64,000 bases of DNA from contig NZ_CP080383.1 of NCBI RefSeq assembly GCF_019443325.1, positions 2,108,001 to 2,172,000 of the forward strand, given 5' to 3'. Under the pieces are notes generated by a model, which had not been told where the DNA came from, made no database searches, and worked only from the letters and a program-made list of their open reading frames with translations. Each line of letters starts with the position of its first letter. Position 1 is the first letter of the stretch. The stretch comes from Cryobacterium sp. PAMC25264. GTDB lineage: Bacteria > Actinomycetota > Actinomycetes > Actinomycetales > Microbacteriaceae. The position numbers and the translations under genes were made by a program. Positions 16,976 through 26,648 of the stretch are shown here, piece after piece.

Positions 16976-17049
16976 TGCCCCCGCTGGGATTCGAACCCAG
17001 ACTGTGACGATTTTAAGTCGCCTGCCTCTGCCGGTTGGGCTACGGGGGC
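16976..17049 (-). tRNA. tRNA-Leu (anticodon UAA), short variable loop
   Basis: A 74-base cloverleaf on the minus strand: acceptor GCCCCCG/CGGGGGC with discriminator A, D arm GCCC...GGC, anticodon stem GGCGA/TCGTC with loop CTTAAAA (anticodon TAA), a variable loop of only about five bases (ACAGT), and T arm CTGGG-TTCGAAT-CCCAG. CCA is not encoded. Bacterial tRNA-Leu normally has a long variable arm, so the class-I shape is unusual. The anticodon is clear from the loop. Confidence 0.88.
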
Positions 17050-17074
17050 ACGCCCGGACTAGCCGGGCATCACG

Positions 17075-17104
17075 AGTGGATGCCGCGCTGGCGCGGCATC
17101 CACT
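17075..17104. terminator. perfect hairpin downstream of the NADH dehydrogenase gene
   Basis: AGTGGATGCCGCGC, a 2-base loop, and the exact reverse complement. It lies seven bases beyond the stop at 17111, between that gene and the tRNA-Leu gene. No T-run follows on the minus strand, so it may be a weak terminator or an RNA 3'-end stabiliser rather than a classic intrinsic terminator. Confidence 0.5.
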
Positions 17105-17110
17105 GGTGCT

Positions 17111-18562
17111 TTACGGGGCGGCGACGGTCTCCGTGCCGGACTCGGCTGCAGCGACCTCGACGGGCTTCTTCACGGGCGCCTTGCGCGGTGCGCGCGGAGC
17201 CTTCACCGCTGCTGCCGGAGCGGCCGCGGGGGCTGCCGCCGGCGGCTTCGGGCGGGAGGCGAACTCCTCGAACACGGCGCGCGGGGTCTGAACGGCCTCG
17301 AGCGAGACGATGTCGCGGCCGAGGAACACGTTCAGGACCCAGCCGGCGACGACGCGGATCTTGCGCTCCCAGCTCGGCATCGCCAGGCCGTGGTAGCCGC
17401 GGTGCGCGATCCAGGCCGGGAACCCGGTGATAGCGAAGTTGCCGGACTGGAATGCTCCGACGCCCACACCCAGGCCCGCGACGGCGCCGAGGTTCTTGTG
17501 GTTGTAGTCCGCAGGTCCCTCGCCGCGGAGAACCGCGACGATGTTCTTGGCCATGAGCTTGCCCTGGCGCACGGCGTGCTGGGCGTTCGGCACGCAGAAG
17601 CCGCCAACGCCGCCGCCGGAGAGGTCGGGGACGGCGGTGATGTCACCGGCGGCCCAGGCGTCGACGACGATCTCGTCCTCGGTGCCCACGCGGAGGTCTG
17701 GGCGCACGCGCAGGCGCCCGCGCTCTTCGACCGGCAGGTCGGTGTTGCGCACGACGCCGGGGTTCGCCATCACGCCCGCGGTCCAGACGATCAGGTCGGT
17801 CTCGAAGGACTCGCCGGTGGAGAGCTCGATCTTGCCGTCGACGGCGGAGGTGAGCTGGGTGTTCAGGTGCACCTCTGCGCCGCGCTCGGCCAGGTTCTTG
17901 ATCACCCAGAGGGCGGTCTTCTCGCTCACCTCGGGCATGATGCGTCCCATGGCCTCGATGAGGTGGAAGTGAGTGTCCTCGAACGCGATCTGCGGGTACT
18001 TGGTCAGCAGCGAGCTGGCGAACGAACGCAGCTCGGCGAAGACCTCGATACCGGCGAAGCCGCCGCCGATGACCACGAAGGTCAGCAGGCGGTCGCGCTC
18101 GGGTCCGGCGGGCAGCTGGGCTGCCTTGTCGAAGTTGGTGAGCACCTTGTCACGGATGGCGACGGCCTCTTCGACCGTCTTCAGGCCGATGGCCTGGTCG
18201 GCGACGCCCGGGATCGGGAAGGTGCGGGAGACCGCGCCGGCGGTGACCACGACGATGTCGTAGTCGAACACCCACGGCTCGCCCACGGGCGGCGTGATGG
18301 TGGCCTTCTTCTCCGCGTGGTTCACGTTGGTGACCTTGGCGGTGAGGACGTTGGTCTTCTTGAGGTGACGACGGTGCGCGACGACGGAGTGACGCGGGTC
18401 GATGGATCCGGCGGCCACCTCCGGGAGGAACGGCTGGTACGTCATGTACGGCAGCGGATCGACCATGGTGACCTCGGCCTCGCCGGGTCGCAGCCACTTC
18501 TCGAGCTTCCAGGCGGTATAGAACCCCGCGTAGCCGCCACCGACGATGAGAATTTTGGGCAC
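17111..18562 (-). CDS. ndh: type II NADH dehydrogenase (NDH-2)
   Basis: A 483-residue single-subunit FAD enzyme that moves electrons from NADH to menaquinone without pumping protons. The FAD-binding Rossmann motif GGGYAGFYTA is at residues 8-17, and the NADH-binding motif VVIGGGFAGIEVFAEL is near residue 165. Another flavin motif, DAWAAGDITAVP, and the quinone-site region follow. The C-terminus ends in an Ala/Pro/Lys tail of about 45 residues, including AAAPAAAPAAAVKAP, which is not conserved and may be disordered. It lies between tRNA-Leu and the protease gene on the same strand; 40 bases separate it from the protease stop. Confidence 0.93.
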   Translation of the reverse strand: MPKILIVGGGYAGFYTAWKLEKWLRPGEAEVTMVDPLPYMTYQPFLPEVAAGSIDPRHSVVAHRRHLKKTNVLTAKVTNVNHAEKKATITPPVGEPWVFDYDIVVVTAGAVSRTFPIPGVADQAIGLKTVEEAVAIRDKVLTNFDKAAQLPAGPERDRLLTFVVIGGGFAGIEVFAELRSFASSLLTKYPQIAFEDTHFHLIEAMGRIMPEVSEKTALWVIKNLAERGAEVHLNTQLTSAVDGKIELSTGESFETDLIVWTAGVMANPGVVRNTDLPVEERGRLRVRPDLRVGTEDEIVVDAWAAGDITAVPDLSGGGVGGFCVPNAQHAVRQGKLMAKNIVAVLRGEGPADYNHKNLGAVAGLGVGVGAFQSGNFAITGFPAWIAHRGYHGLAMPSWERKIRVVAGWVLNVFLGRDIVSLEAVQTPRAVFEEFASRPKPPAAAPAAAPAAAVKAPRAPRKAPVKKPVEVAAAESGTETVAAP

Positions 18563-18601
18563 GATTAGAAGGCCTCCTACAGGATTTGGATACGCGAAAT
18601 T

Positions 18602-19873
18602 TTAGAGCTTGGAACGAATTCGCTTGAAATGCCGCGTGGCCCCAATGCCGAACAGCGTTACTAGGATACCAAACCCCACCAGCACGGCGAGCGGCACGCT
18701 CACGTAGGTGAGGGTGAGCGGGCTCGGCAACCAGGCTGCGGCCAGATTCCGCTCCGGCAGGGCCGGGTCGGGCTGCGGGGGGACGGGCGCGGCGGTGCTC
18801 GGCTCGGCGGGGGTGATCGGCGCGCTTTCGGCGCGGCGGTGCAGGGTGATCCACTGCGTGAGCAGCTCAGAGGGGGTGGCGGAGGTGGACTTGGGCACGG
18901 AGGCGGAGACCGCGGCGGCGGCGTCGATGAGGCCGTTGCCGTAGATGGGGCTCGGCACGGTGTGGCCGTTGGCGTTGGCGGTCGCGATGACCCGGTTGAT
19001 CACCTGCGCGGCATCCAGTTTGGGATAGGCGGAGCGCACCAGGGCAACGAGCCCCGACACAATCGGTGCGGCGGCGCTGGTGCCGTCCCACAGCATGTAG
19101 CCGCCGCCCGGTGCGACGCCGACCAGCTTCTCGCTGGGAGCGGCGACGGCGATGGTGATGCCCTGGGAAGAGGCGTCGAAGCTGGCGTCCTTGGACTGGT
19201 CGACGCCGGCGACGGTGAGAACACCCGGGATGGTGGCCGGTGCGCCCACCTCGGTGGTGCCGCTGCCCCGGTTGCCGGCGGCCGCCACGACGACGACGTC
19301 GTTGTCGAACGCGTAGAGGAAGGCGTCATCCCAGCTGGTGGGCCAGTCCAGGGTGTTGCGGGTGAGCGACATGTTGATCACGTCGGCGCCGTTGTCCACG
19401 GCCCACCGGATGCCGGCGGCGATCTGGTCGTCGTTGCTCAGGGTGGCGTCGCTGGTGCCGAATGCCACGGACACGCTGAGGATGGAGGCCTCGGGGGCCA
19501 CGCCGATGAGGCCGCCACCGGTGGCGGTGCCGCGCCCGGCCATCAGCGACGCCACGAGGGTGCCGTGGTTGCTGTCGGCGCCGACCGGCGTCTGGCCGTT
19601 GGACGAGCCGATGCCGGACACATCCGTGCCGCCGATGACGGCTCCGTTGAGTTCTGCGACGCTGCCGTCCACCCCGGTGTCGACGACGGCGACGGTCACG
19701 CCGGCGCCCTTGCTGGTGTTCCAGGCCTGGCTGAAGCCATAGTCGTTCAACCAGTATTCGAGGTCGCGCACCTGGTCGGCCCTGGCCGCCGGAGCGGCGC
19801 CGACGACGCCGACGAAGGCCACCGACGCCGCGAGGGCGACCGCCACGCCGCGCGTCAGTCGGCGGGCGCTCAC
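18602..19873 (-). CDS. S8 family (subtilisin/mycosin-like) membrane-anchored serine protease
   Basis: A 423-residue secreted protease held in the membrane by its C-terminus. A signal peptide occupies residues 1-32 (ends AARADQ). The catalytic triad is Asp65 (VVDTGVDG), His103 (SNHGTLVAS) and Ser266 (GTSAAAP), with oxyanion Asn201 (AAAGN). A Pro-rich stretch near 355-375 precedes a single C-terminal helix followed by a basic tail. I chose the GTG at 19873 because it overlaps the TGA of the upstream DUF501 gene (GTGA) and gives a clean signal peptide. The layout resembles mycosins of type VII secretion, but no ESX genes are present here. Confidence 0.9.
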   Translation of the reverse strand: MSARRLTRGVAVALAASVAFVGVVGAAPAARADQVRDLEYWLNDYGFSQAWNTSKGAGVTVAVVDTGVDGSVAELNGAVIGGTDVSGIGSSNGQTPVGADSNHGTLVASLMAGRGTATGGGLIGVAPEASILSVSVAFGTSDATLSNDDQIAAGIRWAVDNGADVINMSLTRNTLDWPTSWDDAFLYAFDNDVVVVAAAGNRGSGTTEVGAPATIPGVLTVAGVDQSKDASFDASSQGITIAVAAPSEKLVGVAPGGGYMLWDGTSAAAPIVSGLVALVRSAYPKLDAAQVINRVIATANANGHTVPSPIYGNGLIDAAAAVSASVPKSTSATPSELLTQWITLHRRAESAPITPAEPSTAAPVPPQPDPALPERNLAAAWLPSPLTLTYVSVPLAVLVGFGILVTLFGIGATRHFKRIRSKL

Positions 19874-20406
19874 GCGTCGGCCGGGGGAACCGCCGGCGGG
19901 GCGTAGTCGAGGCATTCGCACACCTCGGGCGACCAGGCCGCACGGAGCAGGGCGAGGTCGCCGATGGGGTTGACGCCAGGACCGGCGGCCAGCGCGTGGG
20001 CGCCGAGGGCGTGCAGACACTTGACACGTTCGGGCATGCCGCCGGAGGAGATCCCCGCGATCTCGGGCACGGTACCGATCATCTCCCGATCGGCGAGGAA
20101 ACTCTCGTGCGCGGACCGGTAGTGCTCGCGCAGCTCGTCGTCGTCGGCCAGCATCTGGTTGTACTCGTTCATCACCTGGGTGGCCTCGAGGAAGGACAAC
20201 GCCGCCGTCGCGGCGGGGTGCGACAGGTAGTAGAGAGTGGGAAACGGGGTGCCGTCCGCGAGTCGCGGGGCCGTCGCCACGACGGTGGGTGCGCCACAGA
20301 CGCAGCGCGCGGCGATGCCGATCACGTTGCGTGCAGGGCGGCCGAGCTGCGCGGACACCGTGCTGATGTCCGCCTCGGTGGCGGGATCGAAGGGCGGTCT
20401 GGTCAT
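19870..20406 (-). CDS. DUF501 domain-containing protein
   Basis: A 178-residue cytoplasmic protein matching the DUF501 family of unknown function, found in Actinobacteria next to eno and the ftsB/divIC-like gene. Recognisable features are QLGRPARNVIGIAARCVCGAP, GTPFPTLYYLSHP and GISSGGMPERVKCLHALGAHALA (each given in part). Four Cys residues, two in a CVCG motif, might bind metal. The start ATG overlaps the stop of the FtsB-like gene (ATGA), and its own stop overlaps the protease start, so three genes are translationally chained. Confidence 0.9.
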   Translation of the reverse strand: MTRPPFDPATEADISTVSAQLGRPARNVIGIAARCVCGAPTVVATAPRLADGTPFPTLYYLSHPAATAALSFLEATQVMNEYNQMLADDDELREHYRSAHESFLADREMIGTVPEIAGISSGGMPERVKCLHALGAHALAAGPGVNPIGDLALLRAAWSPEVCECLDYAPPAVPPADA

Positions 20407-21008
20407 TGTGCTGCCTCCTGAGGGGCGAGTCCGGCGGTCATCACCGAGCGGAAGACGGAGTCGACCCAGTCGACGTCGGTGTCCTGGATGGCGGTGCTGA
20501 CGGGGGCGTTGTCGGCGGCCCCGGCCACGCTCTGTCCGGTGTCGTTGATCACCAGGAAGCTGATGTCGCCTGGCATCACGTAGGAGAGCCTGGCCCTGGC
20601 CTGGGTGGTGACATAGGTGCGGTCGTTCCAGCGTTCGCGCTCGTCCTTGAGCTTGTCCACGGCGGCCTGCTGGTCGGCGACGCTGGCGCTGAGGGCGTCG
20701 ATCTGTTGGCGCTGTTCGGCGTAGGTTCGCACGTTGGGGGCCAGCGCCACGACGGCGAGCACCAGGATGCCCATCATCACGAAGGAGAATCCCGACAAGC
20801 GCAGGCCGCGGAGCCAGCTGCCCACGGCGGTCTCGTCGGTGGCGAGCTGCAGCGGGCGTTTCTCGGTGCGGGGCTTCTCGGTGCGGGGCTTCTCGCTACG
20901 GGACTTCTCGCTGCGGGGCTTCTCTGTGCGCGGCTTTTCAGTGCGCGGCGCGGGCCGGCGCGGGCCGGGGAGGCGGGGCGGGGTCATGCCCGAACCGTTC
21001 GTGGTCAC
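20403..21008 (-). CDS. septum formation initiator family protein (FtsB/DivIC-like)
   Basis: A 201-residue single-pass membrane protein of the divisome. A long cytoplasmic, basic N-terminus contains about six tandem copies of TEKPR/SEKPR (residues 23-51). A membrane helix lies at about 75-96 (FVMMGILVLAVVALAPN), followed by a periplasmic-side coiled coil (QRQQIDALSASVADQQAAVDK in part) and the YVMPGD segment typical of the family. The GTG start at 21008 has AGGGA upstream; an internal ATG at 20987 is possible. It follows eno on the same strand and is coupled to the DUF501 gene. Confidence 0.9.
   Translation of the reverse strand: MTTNGSGMTPPRLPGPRRPAPRTEKPRTEKPRSEKSRSEKPRTEKPRTEKRPLQLATDETAVGSWLRGLRLSGFSFVMMGILVLAVVALAPNVRTYAEQRQQIDALSASVADQQAAVDKLKDERERWNDRTYVTTQARARLSYVMPGDISFLVINDTGQSVAGAADNAPVSTAIQDTDVDWVDSVFRSVMTAGLAPQEAAQ
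20856..20942 (-). repeat. 15-base tandem repeat inside the FtsB/DivIC-like gene
   Basis: Nearly six direct repeats of a 15-base unit encode TEKPR, SEKSR and similar pentapeptides. Units differ at one to three bases. The repeat adds a strongly basic, probably disordered segment ahead of the membrane helix. Confidence 0.85.
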
Positions 21009-21185
21009 GACGAGTCCCTCCGAGTGTGATGCGCTCCGTTTGTGACGCGCTCCGAGTGCGGCGCGCAGACCGGGGCGCAGAACATGCCCCTCTTCTAGAG
21101 TGCCAGATGTTTGGCGCCCCATCGGTCGACACGGGCCGGGCGCACCGATCCTGAGGAAACCCGCAGGCTCGCCCGCACGCAACCG

Positions 21186-21216
21186 AAAAGGACCCCGGCC
21201 GGTGGCCGGGGTCCTT
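21186..21216 (-). terminator. intrinsic terminator of eno
   Basis: Read on the minus strand: stem AAGGACCCCGGCC, three-base loop, returning GGCCGGGGTCCTT, then TTTTC. It lies about 28 bases beyond the enolase stop. Strong stem and T-run support an intrinsic terminator, which would separate eno from the FtsB-like gene. Confidence 0.8.
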
Positions 21217-21243
21217 CAGGTCAAGCGTGGCGCTGGAGGGATA

Positions 21244-22551
<1,308 letters not shown>

Positions 22552-22682
22552 CTATTTTTGGATGTAAGTCCGAGTGGATTTCGAGGAAGACGCCGCTGTG
22601 TTCCAGTCCGAGGACAGTCTAGCGATCGGGGCGCAGCCGCGAGGAGGACTGAAGTCCCGTCGCCCGAGCGTTCATGGACCGT

Positions 22683-23936
22683 TCAGTCGCCCAGCGGCTT
22701 GAAGACCAGCTCGTCGGCGGTCACGGTCTCGTCGGCCACGACGGCGAACCGGCCGTAGCCGGCGGCGCCCGCGCGCTCGAGCAGGGCCTTGAGGTTCTTG
22801 GTGCGCTTCTCCAGCCGCACCCGCAGTCCCCCGGCGACGAGCGCCGCCTTCAGGCGCACCAGGGCGGCCGGGTCTGCATCCTTCTCGTGCACGAGGACCA
22901 CGGCATTCTCGGCCGTTCCGTCGTCGCCGGCCAGGAGGTCGACGATGCGCTCGAACCCGATCGAGAAGCCGCAGGCGGGCACGTCGGAGCCGAGGAATCG
23001 GCCGATCATGCCGTCGTAACGGCCGCCGCCGCCCAGCGAATAGCCCAGGTCGGGGTGGGCGATCTCGAAGATCGTGCCGGTGTAGTAGCCCATACCGCGC
23101 ACGAGGGTGGGGTCGAAGACCAGCCTCACTCCGGGCAGCGCGGCGCGCAGCGCGGTGAGGTCGGCGTACGCTGCCTGGTCGAGCCAGGCCGGCCCATCCG
23201 CCGCGTCGGGCCAGCCGGCGTCGGCGAAGCCGGCGAGAGTGTCGGCGAGGCCCGGTGTGTTCACGCCGAGGCCGGCCAGCTCGGTCACGACGCCGTCGAC
23301 GCCGATCTTGTCGAGCTTGTCGAGCGTGATCAGGGCGCGCTCGGTCAGGGCCCCATCGACCCCCCAGGTGGCGAGCATGGTGCTCAGGATGCGCCGGTCG
23401 TTGATGCGGATCGAGCAGCCGGTCAGCCCCAGGTTGTCGAGCGCGGCGACGGTGGCGGTGATCAGCTCGATCTCGGCCAGCGGGCCGGCCTCGCCGATGA
23501 TGTCGATGTCGCACTGCATGAACTGGCGGTAGCGCCCCTTCTGCGGGCGCTCGGCTCGCCAGACCGGGGCGATCTGGATGGAGCGGAACACCGTGGGCAG
23601 GTCGGCGCGGTGGCTGGCGTAGAACCGGGCCAGCGGCACGGTGAGGTCGAAGCGCAGGCCCAGGTCGGCCAGGGCGAGCAGGTCGTCGGACTCGGCCGCG
23701 GCCGTGAGATCGGCCGGCGCGAGGCCGCGCTTGAGCACCGCGAAGCCGAGTTTCTCGTTGTCGCCGCCGAGCCCGGAGTGCAGCCGGGCGGTGTCCTCCA
23801 TGACCGGCGTTTCGATCTCGTCGAACCCGTGCGCGGCGAAACTGGAGCGGATGATGCCCAGCGCCCTCTCGCGGGTGGCCTTGTCGGCCGGGAGGAAATC
23901 ACGCATGCCGCGAGGAGGAGTCACTGCTGTTGCCAT
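22683..23936 (-). CDS. hisS: histidyl-tRNA synthetase
   Basis: A 417-residue class II aminoacyl-tRNA synthetase that charges tRNA-His. Motif 1 is in the region FDEIETPVMED; motif 2 includes PVWRAERPQKGRYRQFMQCD; the histidine-binding motif RGMGYYTGTIFEI is present, and motif 3 is represented by GGGGRYDGM and CGFSIGFERI. The C-terminal anticodon-binding domain spans about residues 325-417. The ATG start at 23936 gives a normal N-terminus (TPPRGMRDFLP). Confidence 0.96.
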   Translation of the reverse strand: MATAVTPPRGMRDFLPADKATRERALGIIRSSFAAHGFDEIETPVMEDTARLHSGLGGDNEKLGFAVLKRGLAPADLTAAAESDDLLALADLGLRFDLTVPLARFYASHRADLPTVFRSIQIAPVWRAERPQKGRYRQFMQCDIDIIGEAGPLAEIELITATVAALDNLGLTGCSIRINDRRILSTMLATWGVDGALTERALITLDKLDKIGVDGVVTELAGLGVNTPGLADTLAGFADAGWPDAADGPAWLDQAAYADLTALRAALPGVRLVFDPTLVRGMGYYTGTIFEIAHPDLGYSLGGGGRYDGMIGRFLGSDVPACGFSIGFERIVDLLAGDDGTAENAVVLVHEKDADPAALVRLKAALVAGGLRVRLEKRTKNLKALLERAGAAGYGRFAVVADETVTADELVFKPLGD

Positions 23937-23990
23937 GCCCCAATTCTGTCAGGTCCCCCGGCCGGCCCCGGCCGCGACTGGTTCGTGCGG

Positions 23991-24524
23991 TTACAGGGCT
24001 CCGCCGGCGGCTCCGGGAGCGTCGGTGTCGCCGCCGGCGTCGCCGACCTGCTCGCGGGCGATGAAGTTCTCGATGTCGAAGAGGTTGTCCTTGGCGCGCC
24101 GGGCGATGGTCAGCAGCGTGGACATGGACGCAACCTCCTCGACCTGCTCCTTGAGGAACCAGAGCATGGCCTGCTCGCCGAGGGCGTCGCCGTCGGCGCG
24201 GGCGGCTCGGAAGAGTGCCTCGATCTGGCCGGTGACCTGCTGTTCCTGGGCGAGAGCGAGAGCGATCGGCTCGACGATGTTCGCGAACCCGTTGATCACG
24301 GCGGGGATACCGGGGATCACGACCTCGAGGCCGCGGTCGAGCCGGTACTGCACGAGCATCATGGCGTGGTTGCGCTCCTCCACCGACTGGCGGTAGAAGT
24401 GGGCGGCCAGCTGCGGCAGGTCCTGGCTGTCGAACCAGGTGGCGATGGCGATGTATTGCTGGGACGCCGCGAACTCGTTGCCGATTTGCTGGGTCAGGAG
24501 GGCGTTGAAGGAGGTTTCGGTCAT
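23991..24524 (-). CDS. ferritin (iron storage)
   Basis: A 177-residue non-haem ferritin that oxidises and stores iron in a 24-subunit shell. Ferroxidase ligands are recognisable: Glu in NEFAASQQYIAIA, Glu and His in SVEERNHAM, and Glu in LKEQVEEVASM. The four-helix bundle is full length, with an acidic/Ala tail of about 20 residues added at the C-terminus. Its own promoter would lie in the 87 bases before the divergent ABC transporter gene. No Fur or IdeR box could be identified with certainty. Confidence 0.93.
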   Translation of the reverse strand: MTETSFNALLTQQIGNEFAASQQYIAIATWFDSQDLPQLAAHFYRQSVEERNHAMMLVQYRLDRGLEVVIPGIPAVINGFANIVEPIALALAQEQQVTGQIEALFRAARADGDALGEQAMLWFLKEQVEEVASMSTLLTIARRAKDNLFDIENFIAREQVGDAGGDTDAPGAAGGAL

Positions 24525-24611
24525 GAGCCGACGTTAGCGTCCCGCCGCCCGGTGGGCCACCGTCGAAGGCCTGCCCCTAGACTCGGTGTCATTCCGCCGG
24601 AGGGGGCAACG

Positions 24612-25564
24612 ATGGACGAACCGATCACCGACCACGCAGACCACGAGGGCATCACCGTCAGCGGCGTGCGCCGCACCTTCGGCAGTGTGCACGCCGTGGC
24701 GGACGCGAGCCTGAGCGTGCCGCCCGGGTCGGTCACCGCGCTCATCGGGCCCAACGGCTCCGGCAAGACCACCCTGATGCTCATGCTCGCGACCCTGCTC
24801 GCCCCGGACGCCGGCCAGATCCGCATCGCGGGCCATGACCCGGTCACCGACCCGGCCGCAGTGCGCGCTCGAATGGGCTGGATGCCGGACGTCCTCGGCT
24901 CCTGGCCCACCCTGAGCCCCGGGCCGCCCTGACCGTCACCGGGCAGATGTACCGGATAAGCCCCGCCGCCGCCAGGGCCCGGGCCGAGGAACTCCTGCTG
25001 CTCACCGACCTCGGCTCTCTGGCCGACCGGCCGTCCCGGGTGCTCTCCCGCGGCCAGAAGCAACGGCTCAGCCTGGCCAGGGCGCTCGTCCACTCCCCGC
25101 GGGTACTGTTGCTCGACGAGCCGGCCTCCGGTCTGGACCCGGCAGCGCGGCGTGACCTGAGGGATTTGATTCGCCGTCTGGCCGGGGACGGTGTGGCGGT
25201 GCTCATCTCCAGCCACGTCCTGGCCGAGCTCGACGAGATGGCCGATGCCGCCGTGTACCTCGCCGCAGGCCGCACGGCCAGCGCCGCGGCAGTCGCCACC
25301 TCCGCCGCCAGGCACCGGTCCTGGCGCATCCGGGCGCTCGATCCCGACGTCTTGGCGCGCGCTCTCGCGGCATCCGCCGAGCCGGCCGCAGCCGTCACCG
25401 TCGACAACCTCGGCACGCTCGTGCAGGTGGCGACCCCCGAGGACGCCGCGACGCTGCTGGCGCGTCTGGTGGGCGCCGGCGTCGCCGTCACCGAGTTCGG
25501 CCCTGCCGTCGGCACCCTCGAGCACACCTTCCTCGAACTGAACCGGCCGGAGGCCACCATATGA
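24612..25564 (+). pseudogene. ABC exporter ATP-binding protein, interrupted by a frameshift
   Basis: Two frames together make one complete ATPase of about 316 residues. Frame 1 runs from ATG 24612 (GGAGGGGG upstream), carries Walker A GPNGSGKTT and the Q-loop region MGWMPDVLGSWPTL, and stops at 24932. The continuation begins in a second frame at RAALTVTGQMYRISP, with signature LSRGQKQRLSLARAL, Walker B VLLLDEPASGLDP and ISSHVLAELDE. Comparing the frames indicates that one base is missing near 24917-24922, in the run GAGCCCCGGG. The stop overlaps the start of the permease gene. It may be a true pseudogene or a sequencing error. Confidence 0.85.
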
Positions 25565-26637
25565 GCGCCGAGTACCTCTCCGGGGTCTGGCTGATCGTCA
25601 CCCTCGAGCTGCGCCAGCGTGTGCGCGGCGTGGCCTGGTACGTGCTCCTGGGCGTGTTCGTGGTGCTGGTGGGCCTGGTGACCCTGCTGGTCTGGCTGGC
25701 GGCCGGCACCTGGCAGGCCGGCGGCAGCCTGGTCTTCTCCGCCGTGGTGTTCTTCGTCCTCCTGCTGGCCACGCTGGTCTCCCCCGCCCTCAGCGGCAAT
25801 GCCATCAACGGCGACCGGGAGGCCGGCACACTGGCGACCACCCAGGTCACCCTGATCGGCACGGGCCAGCTGATCCTCGGCAAGTTCCTCGCGGCATGGA
25901 TCACGGCGCTGGCCTTCCTGGCCGCCGCGGTGCCGTTCCTGGTCACTGCCGTGCTGCTGGGCGAGGTCGCCCCGGGCACCATCGTGGTGTCCCTGCTTGT
26001 GCTCGCCGCGGAACTCGGCGTGATCGCCGCCGTGGGCGTGGGTCTGTCAGGCATCCTGACCCGGCCGCTGTTCTCGATCGTGACGACCTATCTGCTCGTG
26101 GCACTGCTCAGCCTGGGCACGCTGATCTCCTTCGGCCTGCTCGGCACGGCCACCCAGTCGACGCGCACGTCGGTCGACCGCACCGTGGTCTCCTCGACCT
26201 ACGACGACGAGACCGGCACCCAGACCGATGTGGTCTGCTCCGAACCGACCACGAGTACCTACCAGACGCCCCGGTTCGACTACTACTGGTGGATCCTGGC
26301 GGCGAACCCGTACGTGGTGCTGGCGGATGCCGCGCCCGGCGAATTCGATGCCAGAGGCAATACGGTCGACATGTTCGGCGGTATCGCCGTAGCCGTCCGG
26401 TCCGCGCAGCTGCCGCCGGAACTGTACTCGGAGAACAACTACTGCAACCCCGGCGCGTTCACGGTCGACGACTCGTCCGGCTACCGCAGCTCGCAGGAGA
26501 CCTACGACTCGACCGTGCCGTCCTGGTTCGTCGGGCTCGGCATCCACCTGCTGCTCGGCGCCGGCGCCCTGCTGTGGGCCTGGCGGCGCACGAACACGCC
26601 CGCCCGCCGGTTGCCGACCGGAAGCCGGATCGCCTAG
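25561..26637 (+). CDS. ABC-2 type transporter permease
   Basis: A 358-residue membrane protein with six to seven hydrophobic segments and the ABC-2 region GNAINGDREAGTLATTQVTLIG. Between the fifth and last helices is a large exposed loop (about residues 205-325) with several Cys and Tyr residues. The ATG at 25561 overlaps the ATPase stop, so the pair forms one transporter. If the frameshift in the ATPase gene is real, this permease would have no encoded partner here and its translation would lose coupling. Confidence 0.88.
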   Translation: MSAEYLSGVWLIVTLELRQRVRGVAWYVLLGVFVVLVGLVTLLVWLAAGTWQAGGSLVFSAVVFFVLLLATLVSPALSGNAINGDREAGTLATTQVTLIGTGQLILGKFLAAWITALAFLAAAVPFLVTAVLLGEVAPGTIVVSLLVLAAELGVIAAVGVGLSGILTRPLFSIVTTYLLVALLSLGTLISFGLLGTATQSTRTSVDRTVVSSTYDDETGTQTDVVCSEPTTSTYQTPRFDYYWWILAANPYVVLADAAPGEFDARGNTVDMFGGIAVAVRSAQLPPELYSENNYCNPGAFTVDDSSGYRSSQETYDSTVPSWFVGLGIHLLLGAGALLWAWRRTNTPARRLPTGSRIA

Positions 26638-26648
26638 CGGCTGCTGGG

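Noticed and set aside
18602..19873. Type VII secretion locus
   Set aside because: Only a mycosin-like protease is present. No EccC, EccD or WXG100-type genes are nearby.
20856..20942. Possible CRISPR-like repeats
   Set aside because: The repeats have no spacers, lie inside a coding frame in multiples of 15 and encode TEKPR units.
24612..25564. Programmed ribosomal frameshift in the ABC ATPase gene
   Set aside because: No slippery heptamer or conserved reason for it; the missing base is in a C/G run, and two other genes show the same kind of loss.
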